Source: Mesorhizobium sp. WSM4311
GTDB taxonomy: Bacteria; Pseudomonadota; Alphaproteobacteria; Rhizobiales; Rhizobiaceae
Assembly: GCF_002295115.1 (NCBI RefSeq)
Contig: NZ_NSFV01000002.1
Coordinates: 496,001 to 560,000, forward strand
Direction: 5' to 3'
Length of the DNA stretch: 64,000 nt
Shown: positions 1 to 8,374 of the stretch, piece after piece
Layout of the letters: each line of letters begins with the position of its first letter
Position numbering within the stretch: position 1 is the first letter of the stretch
Made by a program: the position numbers and the translations under genes
The notes under the pieces: generated by a model
Database searches by the model: none
What the model saw: only the letters and a program-made list of their open reading frames with translations
Told to the model about the DNA's origin: nothing

Positions 1-377
1 TCGGCGCTGGCGTCTAGCGCATTGGTCTCGCCGATATGCAGTGGCCTCGCCGGCCGGTGCGGCCCTTCCGCCATCACCAAGGCGCCGGTGCGCTCCTTCA
101 GTCGGGCCGCCAGCGGGGAATGGTCGCGATGCGTGTGGCTGACGAAGATATGGCTGACCGGCCTGCCGGCGATCACGCCGAGCAAGGTCTGAAGATGCGC
201 CTCGTCATCTGGCCCGGGATCGATTACCGCCAGCGTGTCGCGCCCGACGACATAGCTGTTGGTGCCATGAAAGGTGAAGGGGCTGGGGTTCCGGACCGTG
301 ACGCGCTGCACGTCCGGGCCGACGTTCACGCCCTGGCCGTAGTGCGGATCGAAGCTGGTATCGAATTTGAGAGCCAT
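1..377 (-). CDS. MBL-fold metallo-hydrolase, 5' part only
   Basis: The first 125 codons of a metallo-beta-lactamase-fold hydrolase read on the minus strand from an ATG at 377; the rest lies beyond the window edge. The metal-binding signature HTHRDH is at residues 81-86, preceded by the strand VIDPGPDD (51-58), the usual layout of the glyoxalase II/LACTB2-like branch. Members hydrolyse thioesters, RNA or other substrates with a dinuclear metal centre; the true substrate cannot be told from this fragment. It is divergent from bioY, with 114 bp between the two starts. I see no link to biotin uptake apart from position. The family assignment is secure because of the motif; the specific function is unknown. 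Confidence 0.85.
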   Translation of the reverse strand, partial: MALKFDTSFDPHYGQGVNVGPDVQRVTVRNPSPFTFHGTNSYVVGRDTLAVIDPGPDDEAHLQTLLGVIAGRPVSHIFVSHTHRDHSPLAARLKERTGALVMAEGPHRPARPLHIGETNALDASA

Positions 378-491
378 GTCGGCACATTGTTCCCGGAACG
401 GCAAAACCGATTGCCGCATAGCACGCAAGCCAATATAGGAAAACGCAGGATCGCGATTATCGGATCGCGCTGGACCGGATTGGGGAAGACC

Positions 492-1082
492 ATGGCAACT
501 GCAACCACGATGCGCCCGCTTGTTTCTCTGGCTTTGCCGCAGGAAGGCGCGGCGCGGCTGGCAACACAGCTTTTCCTGGCGATCGCCGGAACGCTACTGC
601 TGACCCTGTCGGCCAAGACCAAGGTTGTGCTGGGGCCGGTCGACATCTCGATGCAGACGCTGGCCGTCTTGCTGATCGCCGCCGCCTTCGGCCTGCGCCT
701 CGGCGTCGCCACGCTGCTGCTCTATATGGCGGAGGGCGCGATGGGCTTCCCGGTCTTCCAGGGCACACCGGAGAAGGGCATTGGCCTTGCCTACATGGTT
801 GGTCCGACGGGTGGCTATCTCGCGGGCTTTGTCGTCATGGCGGCGATTGTCGGCTGGGCCGCGGATCGCGGCTGGGATCGCCACCCGATCAAGCTTTTCA
901 ACGCTATGCTGGTTGCCGAAGTGGTGATGATGGCGATGGGCTTTGCCTGGCTGGCGCTGCTGATCGGCCCGGAAAAATCCTGGCAGTTCGGCGTCGTGCC
1001 GTTCATCGTTGGCGATCTGATCAAGGTCGCGCTGGCGGCAAGCCTTGTGCCGGCCGTCTGGTCGCTGCTGAAGCGCTCCTGA
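492..1082 (+). CDS. bioY: BioY, biotin transporter substrate-binding component
   Basis: A 196-residue integral membrane protein of the BioY family, the biotin-specific S component of ECF transporters. It has several hydrophobic segments (about 25-45, 50-80, 95-120, 135-155, 165-190) and the BioY-type region around residues 80-115, GFPVFQG followed by GPTGGYLAGF. I chose the ATG at 492 because GGGGAAG lies just upstream and family similarity begins soon after; the open frame extends further upstream, but that part is antisense to the divergent hydrolase. No EcfT or ATPase gene follows. Many proteobacterial BioY proteins occur without adjacent bioMN, so it may act alone or with partners elsewhere. 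No BioR-type operator was found upstream. Confidence 0.9.
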   Translation: MATATTMRPLVSLALPQEGAARLATQLFLAIAGTLLLTLSAKTKVVLGPVDISMQTLAVLLIAAAFGLRLGVATLLLYMAEGAMGFPVFQGTPEKGIGLAYMVGPTGGYLAGFVVMAAIVGWAADRGWDRHPIKLFNAMLVAEVVMMAMGFAWLALLIGPEKSWQFGVVPFIVGDLIKVALAASLVPAVWSLLKRS

Positions 1083-1146
1083 GGCCTGTAGGAAGATTGG
1101 CGTGCCATAGACGTCAGGGATCCATTCCCGAGGATGGGCGCTTCCG

Positions 1147-2166
1147 ATGAAGGTTCTGGTCACCGGCGCCGCCGGCTTCATAGGCTATCATGTCGCCAGG
1201 CGGCTCCTGGAGCGTGGCGACGAGGTTGTCGGCATCGACAGCGTCAACGACTATTATGATCCGCGGATCAAGCAGGCGCGGCTGCGGCTGCTGGCCGAAG
1301 CCAGCCAAGGCACCAATGCCGGCTATCATTTCATCCATGGCAATCTTGCCGACAGAGAAATCGTGGACGGCTGCCTTGCCGATCATGGCTTCGACCGGGT
1401 GATCCATCTCGCCGCCCAGGCGGGAGTGCGATACAGCCTGGAAAACCCGCGCGCCTATGTCGAAAGCAACATCGTTGCTTTCACCAACATGCTGGAGGCC
1501 TGCCGCAATGCCGGCATTGCGCACCTGACCTATGCCAGCACCTCGAGCGTTTACGGCGCCAACACCGACATGCCGTTTTCCGAGCACCGCCCGGCCGATC
1601 ATCCGCTGCAGTTCTACGCCGCGACCAAGCGCGCCAACGAACTGATGGCGCACAGTTACAGCCATCTGTTCGGATTGCCGACGAGCGGGCTGCGGTTCTT
1701 CACCGTGTACGGGCCTTGGGGGCGCCCCGACATGGCGCTGTTCCTGTTCACCAGGAGCATCCTGGCCGGCGAGCCGATCAAGCTGTTCAACAATGGTAAC
1801 CACACGCGCGACTTCACCTATATCGACGACATCGCCGAAGGCGTGATCCGGACCAGCGACAGCCCTGCAGCCAGCAATCCCGCCTGGGATTCCGGCCATC
1901 CGGATCCGGCAACGAGCAGCGCGCCCTGGCGTATCTTCAACATCGGCAACAACAATCCGGTGAGGCTGACCGCCTATGTCGAGGCGCTGGAAAGCGCGCT
2001 TGGCCGCAAGGCCGTCATCGAGCTCTTGCCGCTGCAGGCCGGCGACGTGCCGGACACCTTCGCCGACACTTCCGCGCTGCAGGAGGCTGTTGGCTACCGC
2101 CCCGGCACGTCCGTGTCAGACGGGGTAGGGCGGTTCGTCGAGTGGTACCAGGCGTATTTTGGGTAA
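1147..2166 (+). CDS. lpsL: UDP-glucuronate 4-epimerase family protein (LpsL-like)
   Basis: Extended short-chain dehydrogenase/reductase of 339 residues. The NAD-binding GAAGFIG is at residues 7-13, the serine-rich strand TSSVYG at 132-137 and the catalytic pair Y157-xxx-K161 lies in FYAATK. The early [14 protein letters not shown] and the later [16 protein letters not shown] are typical of UDP-glucuronate 4-epimerases such as rhizobial LpsL, which make UDP-galacturonate for LPS core and other surface glycans in the cytoplasm. It stands 132 bp before the rhamnose genes, in the same direction, and opens the polysaccharide locus. Substrate assignment is by family resemblance; other UDP-sugar epimerases share most motifs. 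Confidence 0.85.
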   Translation: MKVLVTGAAGFIGYHVARRLLERGDEVVGIDSVNDYYDPRIKQARLRLLAEASQGTNAGYHFIHGNLADREIVDGCLADHGFDRVIHLAAQAGVRYSLENPRAYVESNIVAFTNMLEACRNAGIAHLTYASTSSVYGANTDMPFSEHRPADHPLQFYAATKRANELMAHSYSHLFGLPTSGLRFFTVYGPWGRPDMALFLFTRSILAGEPIKLFNNGNHTRDFTYIDDIAEGVIRTSDSPAASNPAWDSGHPDPATSSAPWRIFNIGNNNPVRLTAYVEALESALGRKAVIELLPLQAGDVPDTFADTSALQEAVGYRPGTSVSDGVGRFVEWYQAYFG

Positions 2167-2224
2167 GGTGGCTGAGGTCATGTCCTGGCGTGCGGAACAG
2201 GCCTCTGCTGTGTCGCGTGCCGCA

Positions 2225-2253
2225 TTGACAAGCCATTGAATGAAACCTAAGCA
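2225..2253 (+). promoter_or_regulatory. Candidate sigma-70 promoter for the rhamnose operon
   Basis: A perfect -35 TTGACA at 2225-2230 is followed after 16 bp by CTAAGC (2247-2252), a plausible rhizobial -10. It lies about 45 bp upstream of the rfbA start in the gap after lpsL. The same -10 hexamer is used by the candidate promoter of the sulfotransferase at 24858. Predicted by eye only. Confidence 0.4.
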
Positions 2254-2298
2254 CGGTCGATCAGGGCCGGGGGGCTTCGGCATGTCAAGGAGAGCTTC

Positions 2299-3180
2299 TT
2301 GAAAGGAATTATCCTTGCTGGAGGCAGTGGAACGCGTCTTTATCCACTGACATTAGCAGTCTCTAAGCAAATCCTTCCGATATACGACAAGCCGATGATT
2401 TATTATCCGCTGAGCGTACTGATGCTCGCGGGAATCCGTGAGATTCTGATTGTTTCGACACCGCGCGATCTGCCGGCTTTTCGTGATTTACTCGGCGACG
2501 GATCGGAGTTCGGGCTGGCGTTCTCCTACGCCGAGCAGCCGCAGCCCAATGGTCTTGCGGAAGCTTTCATTATCGGCCGGGATTTCATCGGCAAAGACAG
2601 CGTCGCGATGATTCTTGGCGACAACATCTATTTCGGTGACGGCCTGTCGCAGCTTTGCCGCGCCGCCGCTGCGCGCGAGGCGGGTGCTTCGGTGTTCGCC
2701 TACCATGTAGAGGATCCCGAGCGCTATGGTGTCGTGTCCTTCGACAAGGCGACCGGAACCGCGCTGACGATTGAGGAAAAGCCGCAGAAGCCGAAGTCGA
2801 ACTGGGCTGTCACCGGTCTCTATTTCTACGACAATGACGTGGTCGACATCGCCCCGACGATCCTCCCCTCGGCGCGTGGCGAGCTCGAGATCACGGCGGT
2901 CAACAATGTCTATCTCGAGCGCGGCAAGCTGCACGTGCACCGTTTGGGGCGTGGCTATGCCTGGCTCGACACCGGCACGCATGACAGTTTGCACGAAGCC
3001 TCTTCTTTCGTGCGCACGATCGAACATCGGCAGGGCATCAAGGTTGCTTGCCCTGAGGAGATCGCCTTCGAGCAGGGCTGGCTGACGGCAGAGCAAGTGC
3101 TGCAACGCGCAACCCGGTTGGGCAAAAATGAATATGCCGCCTATCTGCGGCGGCGCGTCGCCGATCTGTTGGAGGGCTAA
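2299..3180 (+). CDS. rfbA: Glucose-1-phosphate thymidylyltransferase
   Basis: RfbA/RmlA makes dTDP-glucose from dTTP and glucose-1-phosphate, the first step of dTDP-L-rhamnose synthesis. The 293 residues match the usual family length. The nucleotide-binding loop is [11 protein letters not shown] at residues 8-18 and the sugar-binding strand contains [11 protein letters not shown] near residue 110. It begins with TTG at 2299: AAGGAG lies at 2287-2292, and the protein then starts at the family-typical [11 protein letters not shown]. rfbC follows after 3 bp, so rfbA-C-B-D form one compact operon. No anomaly is seen apart from the TTG start, which the next gene shares. Confidence 0.96.
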   Translation: MKGIILAGGSGTRLYPLTLAVSKQILPIYDKPMIYYPLSVLMLAGIREILIVSTPRDLPAFRDLLGDGSEFGLAFSYAEQPQPNGLAEAFIIGRDFIGKDSVAMILGDNIYFGDGLSQLCRAAAAREAGASVFAYHVEDPERYGVVSFDKATGTALTIEEKPQKPKSNWAVTGLYFYDNDVVDIAPTILPSARGELEITAVNNVYLERGKLHVHRLGRGYAWLDTGTHDSLHEASSFVRTIEHRQGIKVACPEEIAFEQGWLTAEQVLQRATRLGKNEYAAYLRRRVADLLEG

Positions 3181-3183
3181 GCT

Positions 3184-3735
3184 TTGGAGATCAGGTCCCT
3201 CGGCATCGATGGCGTGCTGGAAATCGTCCCCAAGCGACATGGCGATGCACGCGGCTTCTTCATGGAAACCTACAATGCCGAGCGGTTTTCGCAGGCAGGC
3301 ATCGACTTGGTTTTCGTGCAGGACAACCACTCCTATTCCGCGACGGCAGGCGTGTTGCGAGGGCTTCACTACCAGCTCGAGCCGCGGGCCCAGGACAAGC
3401 TGCTGCGCGTCATCAGGGGCGCGCTGCTGGACGTCGCGGTCGACATTCGCCGCAGCTCGCCGACTTTCGGAAAATGGGTTGCGCTCGAAATTACCGCCGA
3501 AAAGGGCAATCAGATCCTGGTGCCCAAGGGTTTCGCCCATGGCTTTGTGACGCTCGTGCCCGACACCGAGGTTCTCTATAAGGTTACCGACACCTATTCG
3601 CCCGAGCACGATCGGTCTGTCCGCTTCGACGATGCCGTCATCGGCATCGAATGGCCTTCGGTGGCTGGCGGATACCAGCTTTCGGACAAGGACCTCAAGG
3701 CGCCGGTGCTCGCCGAGGCCGAAGTGTTTGCCTGA
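3184..3735 (+). CDS. rfbC: dTDP-4-dehydrorhamnose 3,5-epimerase
   Basis: RfbC/RmlC epimerises dTDP-4-keto-6-deoxy-glucose at C3 and C5. The protein has 183 residues, the standard cupin-fold size. The catalytic histidine lies in RGLHYQ (H62), and a tyrosine region [13 protein letters not shown] follows near residues 130-145. The start is TTG at 3184, three bases after the rfbA stop, giving [10 protein letters not shown]; no downstream start would keep the N-terminal strand. The stop TGA at 3733-3735 precedes the rfbB start by 20 bp. Function is secure because of operon context and motifs. Confidence 0.95.
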   Translation: MEIRSLGIDGVLEIVPKRHGDARGFFMETYNAERFSQAGIDLVFVQDNHSYSATAGVLRGLHYQLEPRAQDKLLRVIRGALLDVAVDIRRSSPTFGKWVALEITAEKGNQILVPKGFAHGFVTLVPDTEVLYKVTDTYSPEHDRSVRFDDAVIGIEWPSVAGGYQLSDKDLKAPVLAEAEVFA

Positions 3736-3755
3736 TGGGCATGAAGGATGGCGGC

Positions 3756-4826
3756 ATGAATTTTCTGGTGACAGGCGGGGCTGGCTTCATCGGTTCGGCG
3801 GTGTGTCGGCATCTGTGCGCCAATCCGGCCTACAGGGTGACCAATCTCGACAAGCTCACCTATGCCGGCAACCTGGCCTCGCTGCGGCAAATCGAGAACG
3901 CGCACAATTATCGCTTCGCACAGGCCGATATATGCGACGAGAAAGCGGTGCTCGACATAATGCGCCGTGACGATATCGACATCGTCATGAACCTTGCCGC
4001 CGAGAGCCATGTCGACCGCTCGATCGATGGGCCTGGCGCCTTCATCGAGACCAACATCGTCGGCACCTACCGCATCCTCAATGCGGCGCTCGAATACTGG
4101 CGCGGCCTTGCCGACGACAGGAAAGGCCGGTTCCGCTTCCATCACGTGTCGACCGATGAAGTGTTCGGCGACCTGCCTTTCGATGGCGGCATGTTCGTCG
4201 AGGAGACGCCCTACGCGCCGTCCTCGCCCTATTCGGCTTCGAAGGCGGCCTCGGACCATCTGGTCCGCGCCTGGCACGAGACCTACGGCCTGCCGGTCGT
4301 GCTCTCCAACTGTTCGAACAATTACGGCCCCTATCATTTTCCCGAAAAACTGATCCCGCTCGTCATCCTCAACGCGCTCGACGAAAAGCCGCTGCCGGTC
4401 TATGGCGCCGGCGCCAATGTGCGCGACTGGCTGTTCGTCGAGGACCATGCGCGCGCGCTGGAGCTGGTTGCAACCAAAGGCACGCCGGGCGAGAGCTACA
4501 ATGTCGGCGGCAATTCGGAGCGGACAAACCTCAGCGTCGTCGAGACGATCTGCGACCTGCTCGACAGCAGGCGCCCCCGGGCCGGAGGCAAGAGCTACCG
4601 CGACCTGATTTCCTTCGTCACCGACCGCCCCGGCCATGACCGCCGCTATGCCATCGACGCATCGAAGATAAGCCGGGACCTCGGCTGGGCGCCCAACGAG
4701 AATTTCGACAGCGGCCTGGCCAGAACCGTGGACTGGTACCTCGACAACAAATGGTGGTGGGGGCCGATCCGCGAGCAGAACTATGCCGGCGAAAGACTGG
4801 GCGAAGCCCGCAAGGGGGCCGCGTGA
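3756..4826 (+). CDS. rfbB: dTDP-glucose 4,6-dehydratase
   Basis: RfbB/RmlB converts dTDP-glucose to dTDP-4-keto-6-deoxy-glucose with bound NAD. The 356-residue protein shows the NAD loop GGAGFIG (7-13), the dehydratase active-site triad region STDEVFGDL with T133-D134-E135, and Y159-xxx-K163 in [11 protein letters not shown] chose the ATG at 3756 because the next residues, NFLVTGG, start the Rossmann fold; ATGs at 3735 and 3741 are in frame and would add 7 or 5 residues. The last four bases overlap the rfbD start. The C-terminal [11 protein letters not shown] is typical of the family. Confidence 0.95.
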   Translation: MNFLVTGGAGFIGSAVCRHLCANPAYRVTNLDKLTYAGNLASLRQIENAHNYRFAQADICDEKAVLDIMRRDDIDIVMNLAAESHVDRSIDGPGAFIETNIVGTYRILNAALEYWRGLADDRKGRFRFHHVSTDEVFGDLPFDGGMFVEETPYAPSSPYSASKAASDHLVRAWHETYGLPVVLSNCSNNYGPYHFPEKLIPLVILNALDEKPLPVYGAGANVRDWLFVEDHARALELVATKGTPGESYNVGGNSERTNLSVVETICDLLDSRRPRAGGKSYRDLISFVTDRPGHDRRYAIDASKISRDLGWAPNENFDSGLARTVDWYLDNKWWWGPIREQNYAGERLGEARKGAA

Positions 4827-5707
4827 GGCTCGTCGTCACCGGACGCGAAGGCCAGGTTGTTTCGAGCCTTCTGGAAGCCGGCCAGCTTGCCGGCGTGGAC
4901 GTCATCGCCATTGGCCGTCCGCAGCTCGACCTGGCAAACCCCGACACCGTGATCGAAGCCATTGCTGCGGCCAAGCCTGACATCGTCGTGTCGGCTGCCG
5001 CCTACACGGCCGTGGATCAGGCCGAGGATGAGCCCGATCTGGCATTCAGGGTGAATGCCGTCGGCGCCGGCAAGGTGGCGGAGGCCGCGGGCCGGCTTGG
5101 CGTTCCCGTAATCCACCTTTCGACCGACTATGTCTTCGACGGCAGCGCTTCCGGTGACTATGTCGAAACCGATGCAACCGCGCCGGCCAGCGTATACGGC
5201 GCCTCCAAGCTCGCCGGTGAACAGGCGGTGGCATCAGCCAATCCGCGCCACCTGATCCTCCGCACCGCCTGGGTCTACAGTCCGTTCGGCAAGAATTTCG
5301 TCAAAACCATGCTTCGGCTTGCGGCCGACCGCGACGAGATTGCAGTGGTGGCCGATCAATGGGGAAACCCCACATCAGCGCTGGATATCGCCGACGCTGT
5401 CCTGCATGCCGCGGCACAGCTGCATGGCAACAAGAGCTTTGCCGCTTTCGGTGTCTATCATCTGGCCGGCACCGGCGAGGCCAACTGGAGCGGCTTTGCC
5501 CGCCATATCCTGGACACAAGCCTGGCGTTTGGTGGTCCCTGGGCGCGGGTGAGGGACATTGCTACGATGGACTATCCGACCAAGGCACGCCGTCCGGCCA
5601 ATTCCCGGCTATCGAGCGCGAAATTCGCCTCCGCCTTCGGCTGGAACGCGCCGGACTGGCGGCAATCGACGGAAGCGGTGGTGCGATCTCTTACTCGGCA
5701 CCCTTGA
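4823..5707 (+). CDS. rfbD: dTDP-4-dehydrorhamnose reductase
   Basis: RfbD/RmlD performs the final NAD(P)H-dependent reduction to dTDP-L-rhamnose. It has 294 residues. The short loop GREGQV is at residues 7-12, followed by the family signatures [19 protein letters not shown] and the YGASKLAGE active-site segment. The start is GTG at 4823, overlapping the rfbB stop as GTGA, which suggests translational coupling. The C-terminus ends soon after [12 protein letters not shown]. The four rhamnose genes are complete, so the locus should supply dTDP-L-rhamnose to the rhamnan-type glycosyltransferases downstream. Confidence 0.95.
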   Translation: MRLVVTGREGQVVSSLLEAGQLAGVDVIAIGRPQLDLANPDTVIEAIAAAKPDIVVSAAAYTAVDQAEDEPDLAFRVNAVGAGKVAEAAGRLGVPVIHLSTDYVFDGSASGDYVETDATAPASVYGASKLAGEQAVASANPRHLILRTAWVYSPFGKNFVKTMLRLAADRDEIAVVADQWGNPTSALDIADAVLHAAAQLHGNKSFAAFGVYHLAGTGEANWSGFARHILDTSLAFGGPWARVRDIATMDYPTKARRPANSRLSSAKFASAFGWNAPDWRQSTEAVVRSLTRHP

Positions 5708-5760
5708 TGACGTCCTTGGCTTTCGTGAACCCCGCGTTTGCCTGGACCTGAGGGACGGCG

Positions 5761-6939
5761 ATGGTTCCTTTTACTTCGACGGCGTTCCGATCCCCTGATC
5801 TGGAAGCTCCGTCCGCATGGATCGAACATGTTCCTTTCATGTTCTGGCTGATCGATTCGCTGCGGCCGCACCGGTTTGTCGAGCTTGGCACGCACACTGG
5901 AGTTTCCTATTGTGCCGCCTGCCAAGCCATTGAACTGCTGGGTCTCTCCTGCAGTTGCTACGCGATCGACACTTGGAAGGGTGATGAGCACGCGGGTTTT
6001 TACGATGAGGGCGTCTATGCCGGCCTTGCCACCTATCACGATGCAAAGTATTCGGCCTTTTCGCGTCTAGTACGGTCGACTTTCGACGAGGCAGTTGGCC
6101 ATTTCGAGGATGAGAGCATCGACCTGCTGCATATTGACGGTATGCACACCTATGATGCCGTTCGCCATGACTTCGAGACGTGGCGACCGAAGTTGACGAA
6201 GAATGCAATTGTACTCTTTCACGACACGAATGTACGTGAGCGCGATTTCGGAGTCTTTCGCCTTTGGAGCGAGGTCTCGGCCGGCCGGCCGCATTTCGAG
6301 TTCCTTCATGGGCATGGCCTGGGCGTTCTAGCGATGGGCAACAGCTACCCGAAAGCGGTCGAGGCGCTTTTCACCAGCGGCGAACAAGATCATGGCCAGG
6401 AAGCTGTACGAACCATTTTCGCCCATCTTGGACAAGCAGTCGCCCAGCGTGGGAATACAGCCAATGCGATAAGGCAGGCGGAAGCGCGGTTTGCGCTGAG
6501 CCTTGAGGACTGGCGGCGACAGGTCGAGCAGCGCAACAGCGAGATCGAGGCACTGACAGCTAAGGGCGAACAGGCGGAAGCGCGGTTTGCACAGAGCCTT
6601 GAAGAACAGCGGCAACAGCACGAAAGCGAGATTGCAGCGCTTGAGAGCGAGCGTGCCGAGAAAGCAGAAGAATTCCGGGGGTTGCAGGGAGAAATATCGG
6701 CTGCCAACGCAACCGCGAGCGCACTGCGGACCGAGCGCGACAAAGAGATCGCACGAGCGCGAGCGCAGACGGCCGCGCTCCAGGCAAAAATAGAGCAAGG
6801 TCAGCGCGCTGTTCAAGAGTTCAAGGACTCAACAAGCTGGCGGATAACCAGTCCCCTGCGAGCGCTGTTGAATGGCAGGCGGTTACTGAAAAGGGTCGCC
6901 GCAAGGTTTCAACGGGTCGTCGCCGCAAAGTTTCGTTGA
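5761..6939 (+). CDS. Class I methyltransferase with coiled coil and SWRIT-type tail
   Basis: A 392-residue three-part protein. Residues 1-200 form an SAM-dependent methyltransferase of the Methyltransf_24 type: SAM loop FVELGTHTGVSY (39-50), LLHIDGMHTYD (122-132, with D125) and VLFHDT (151-156). Residues about 232-355 are rich in E, Q, R, A and L and look like a long coiled coil; they contain a 32-residue internal repeat beginning QAEARFA. Residues 357-392 form a basic tail with STSWRITSPLRAL. GAGGGA just before the ATG at 5761 supports the start. It follows rfbD by 53 bp, so it may modify the growing or finished polysaccharide. The plan recalls WbdD-like chain-terminating enzymes, but there is no kinase domain, so this is inference. 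Confidence 0.85.
   Translation: MVPFTSTAFRSPDLEAPSAWIEHVPFMFWLIDSLRPHRFVELGTHTGVSYCAACQAIELLGLSCSCYAIDTWKGDEHAGFYDEGVYAGLATYHDAKYSAFSRLVRSTFDEAVGHFEDESIDLLHIDGMHTYDAVRHDFETWRPKLTKNAIVLFHDTNVRERDFGVFRLWSEVSAGRPHFEFLHGHGLGVLAMGNSYPKAVEALFTSGEQDHGQEAVRTIFAHLGQAVAQRGNTANAIRQAEARFALSLEDWRRQVEQRNSEIEALTAKGEQAEARFAQSLEEQRQQHESEIAALESERAEKAEEFRGLQGEISAANATASALRTERDKEIARARAQTAALQAKIEQGQRAVQEFKDSTSWRITSPLRALLNGRRLLKRVAARFQRVVAAKFR
6475..6612 (+). repeat. Internal 96-bp-spaced repeat in the methyltransferase coiled coil
   Basis: The segment starting CAGGCGGAAGCGCGGTTTG at 6475 recurs at 6571 with few changes over about 42 bp. The 96-bp spacing equals 32 residues. In protein the two units are QAEARFALSLEDWRRQ and QAEARFAQSLEEQRQQ. 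This suggests coiled-coil growth by in-frame duplication. Confidence 0.75.
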
Positions 6940-7133
6940 GAGCGAAATTGAATTGGGCATGGGCAGCCCTGCTCTTGTCCTCTCCATCAGATATCCGCTT
7001 CCCTGAGCGAATTCGCCTGAACGCCATGAACTCGGCGCCGCCCGGAGCCTCCTCGCGCCGTTGTTGGCAGCCACAAAAACAGCTTATTTTGCCGAAGCAG
7101 GTAGCGCGCGGAAGCAAAGTTCTTTAGGTCCAT

Positions 7134-8183
7134 ATGGAACACGGCAGCCGATCAGCCTTGCGGAAAGAAGAGGGTGGATTGTCAAAGCTTATTATTCAAA
7201 TCCCATGCCTGAATGAGGAGGGGACGCTCGCCGTTACGCTGGCCGATCTGCCGCGTCAGGTCGCGGGTTTCAGCACGGTGGAATGGCTCGTAGTCGATGA
7301 TGGCTCCACCGACCGAACAGTCGAGGTTGCCCGGGAAAACGGCGTCGATCACGTGGTCTCGCTGCCCCACAATCAGGGGCTTGCCAAAGCGTTCATGACC
7401 GGCATCGAAACCGCGCTGAAACTGGGCGCGGACGTCGTCGTCAACACCGATGCGGACAACCAGTACGATGCCTCCTGCATTCCCGATCTCGTCCGGCCCA
7501 TACTGGAGAAAAAGGCTCAGATCGTCATCGGCGCAAGGCCGATCAGCGAGATAGAGCATTTTTCACCGGTCAAGAAATTTCTGCAGAAGCTTGGCAGCTT
7601 CGTCGTCAAGCTTGCCAGTGGCACGACGGTCCCTGACGCCCCGAGCGGTTTCCGGGCCATTCATCGCGACGCGGCGATACAGCTCAATGTCTTCAATCGC
7701 TATACCTATACGCTGGAAACGATCATCCAGGCGGGACGCAGGAACATCCCGATCACCTCGGTGCCGATCCGTGTCAACGGCGATCTTCGACCCTCGCGGC
7801 TGGTCAAGAGCATACCAAGCTATGTTCGGCGCTCGTTGATAACGGTCGTGAGGATTTTTGTCGTCTATAGCCCGCTGCGCTTCTTCTCGACATGTGCGGC
7901 AATCGTCGCCGCGCCGGGGTTGGTCGGGGTTGTCCGGTTCCTTGTCCACTATTTGTTGGGCGAAGGCAGTGGCAACATCCAGTCACTCGTTCTGTCCAGC
8001 GCCTTGCTCGCGCTTGCCGGCATTCTTGCGATGAGCGGCATCATTTCCGAGCTCATAGCGGTCAACAGGCAATTGCTTGAAGAAATAAGGATCAGGCAAT
8101 TGCAGCAAGAGTATGGTGCAAGGGCCAGGATCCGGTCGTTTGCGATGGAGAGCAAAGAGTCAAAAATTGAGAAAATAGTGTAG
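7134..8183 (+). CDS. GT2 glycosyltransferase, polyprenyl-phosphate (DPM/GtrB-like) type
   Basis: Family 2 glycosyltransferase of 349 residues with a GT-A domain and a membrane C-terminus. The nucleotide-sugar motif VDDGSTDRT starts at residue 54 and the metal motif TDADNQYD at 105-112. Two hydrophobic segments near 245-265 and 283-305 follow, as in GtrB and dolichol-phosphate-mannose-synthase-like enzymes that load a sugar onto undecaprenyl phosphate. The ATG at 7134 is the longest start; a TTG at 7179 is preceded by the better site AGAAGAGGG and would begin directly with SKLIIQIPCLNEEG. A flippase-like protein and a YfhO-like membrane protein downstream suggest a periplasmic decoration module. 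Donor sugar unknown. Confidence 0.85.
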   Translation: MEHGSRSALRKEEGGLSKLIIQIPCLNEEGTLAVTLADLPRQVAGFSTVEWLVVDDGSTDRTVEVARENGVDHVVSLPHNQGLAKAFMTGIETALKLGADVVVNTDADNQYDASCIPDLVRPILEKKAQIVIGARPISEIEHFSPVKKFLQKLGSFVVKLASGTTVPDAPSGFRAIHRDAAIQLNVFNRYTYTLETIIQAGRRNIPITSVPIRVNGDLRPSRLVKSIPSYVRRSLITVVRIFVVYSPLRFFSTCAAIVAAPGLVGVVRFLVHYLLGEGSGNIQSLVLSSALLALAGILAMSGIISELIAVNRQLLEEIRIRQLQQEYGARARIRSFAMESKESKIEKIV

Positions 8184-8195
8184 GCGGCGGCAGTC

Positions 8196-8372
8196 ATGTC
8201 AACCTGCGGCGCCCGCATCGACAATCTGCCAATAGATATTTTGGTGAATCCGGTCTCGCATATCCAGATGAACGGCGAGTTATTTTTATCCGCCATTGTT
8301 CTCTTTGGCGTTGCCGCCGAGTGTGCAGGTGGGAAGGTGGCAAGATTGCATTTCAAAGAACACCAAGATTGA
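8196..8372 (+). CDS. Possible small protein of 58 residues
   Basis: An ATG-started frame of 58 codons fills the gap between the GT2 gene and the GT4 gene, ending two bases before the next ATG. The middle holds a hydrophobic stretch, LFLSAIVLFGVAA, that could be one membrane segment; the end is polar and basic. The upstream region offers only weak GGCGGCGG as a ribosome site. I recognise no family. It may be a small membrane protein of the module, or chance. Confidence 0.25.
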   Translation: MSTCGARIDNLPIDILVNPVSHIQMNGELFLSAIVLFGVAAECAGGKVARLHFKEHQD

Positions 8373-8374
8373 GC

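Noticed and set aside
378..491. BioR-type operator (TTAT-N2-ATAA) upstream of bioY
   Set aside because: The nearest match, TTATCGGATC, breaks the second half-site, so it does not support BioR control.
2488..3609. Open frame of 373 codons antisense to rfbA and rfbC
   Set aside because: It covers two conserved rhamnose genes in the opposite direction and has no recognisable domain.
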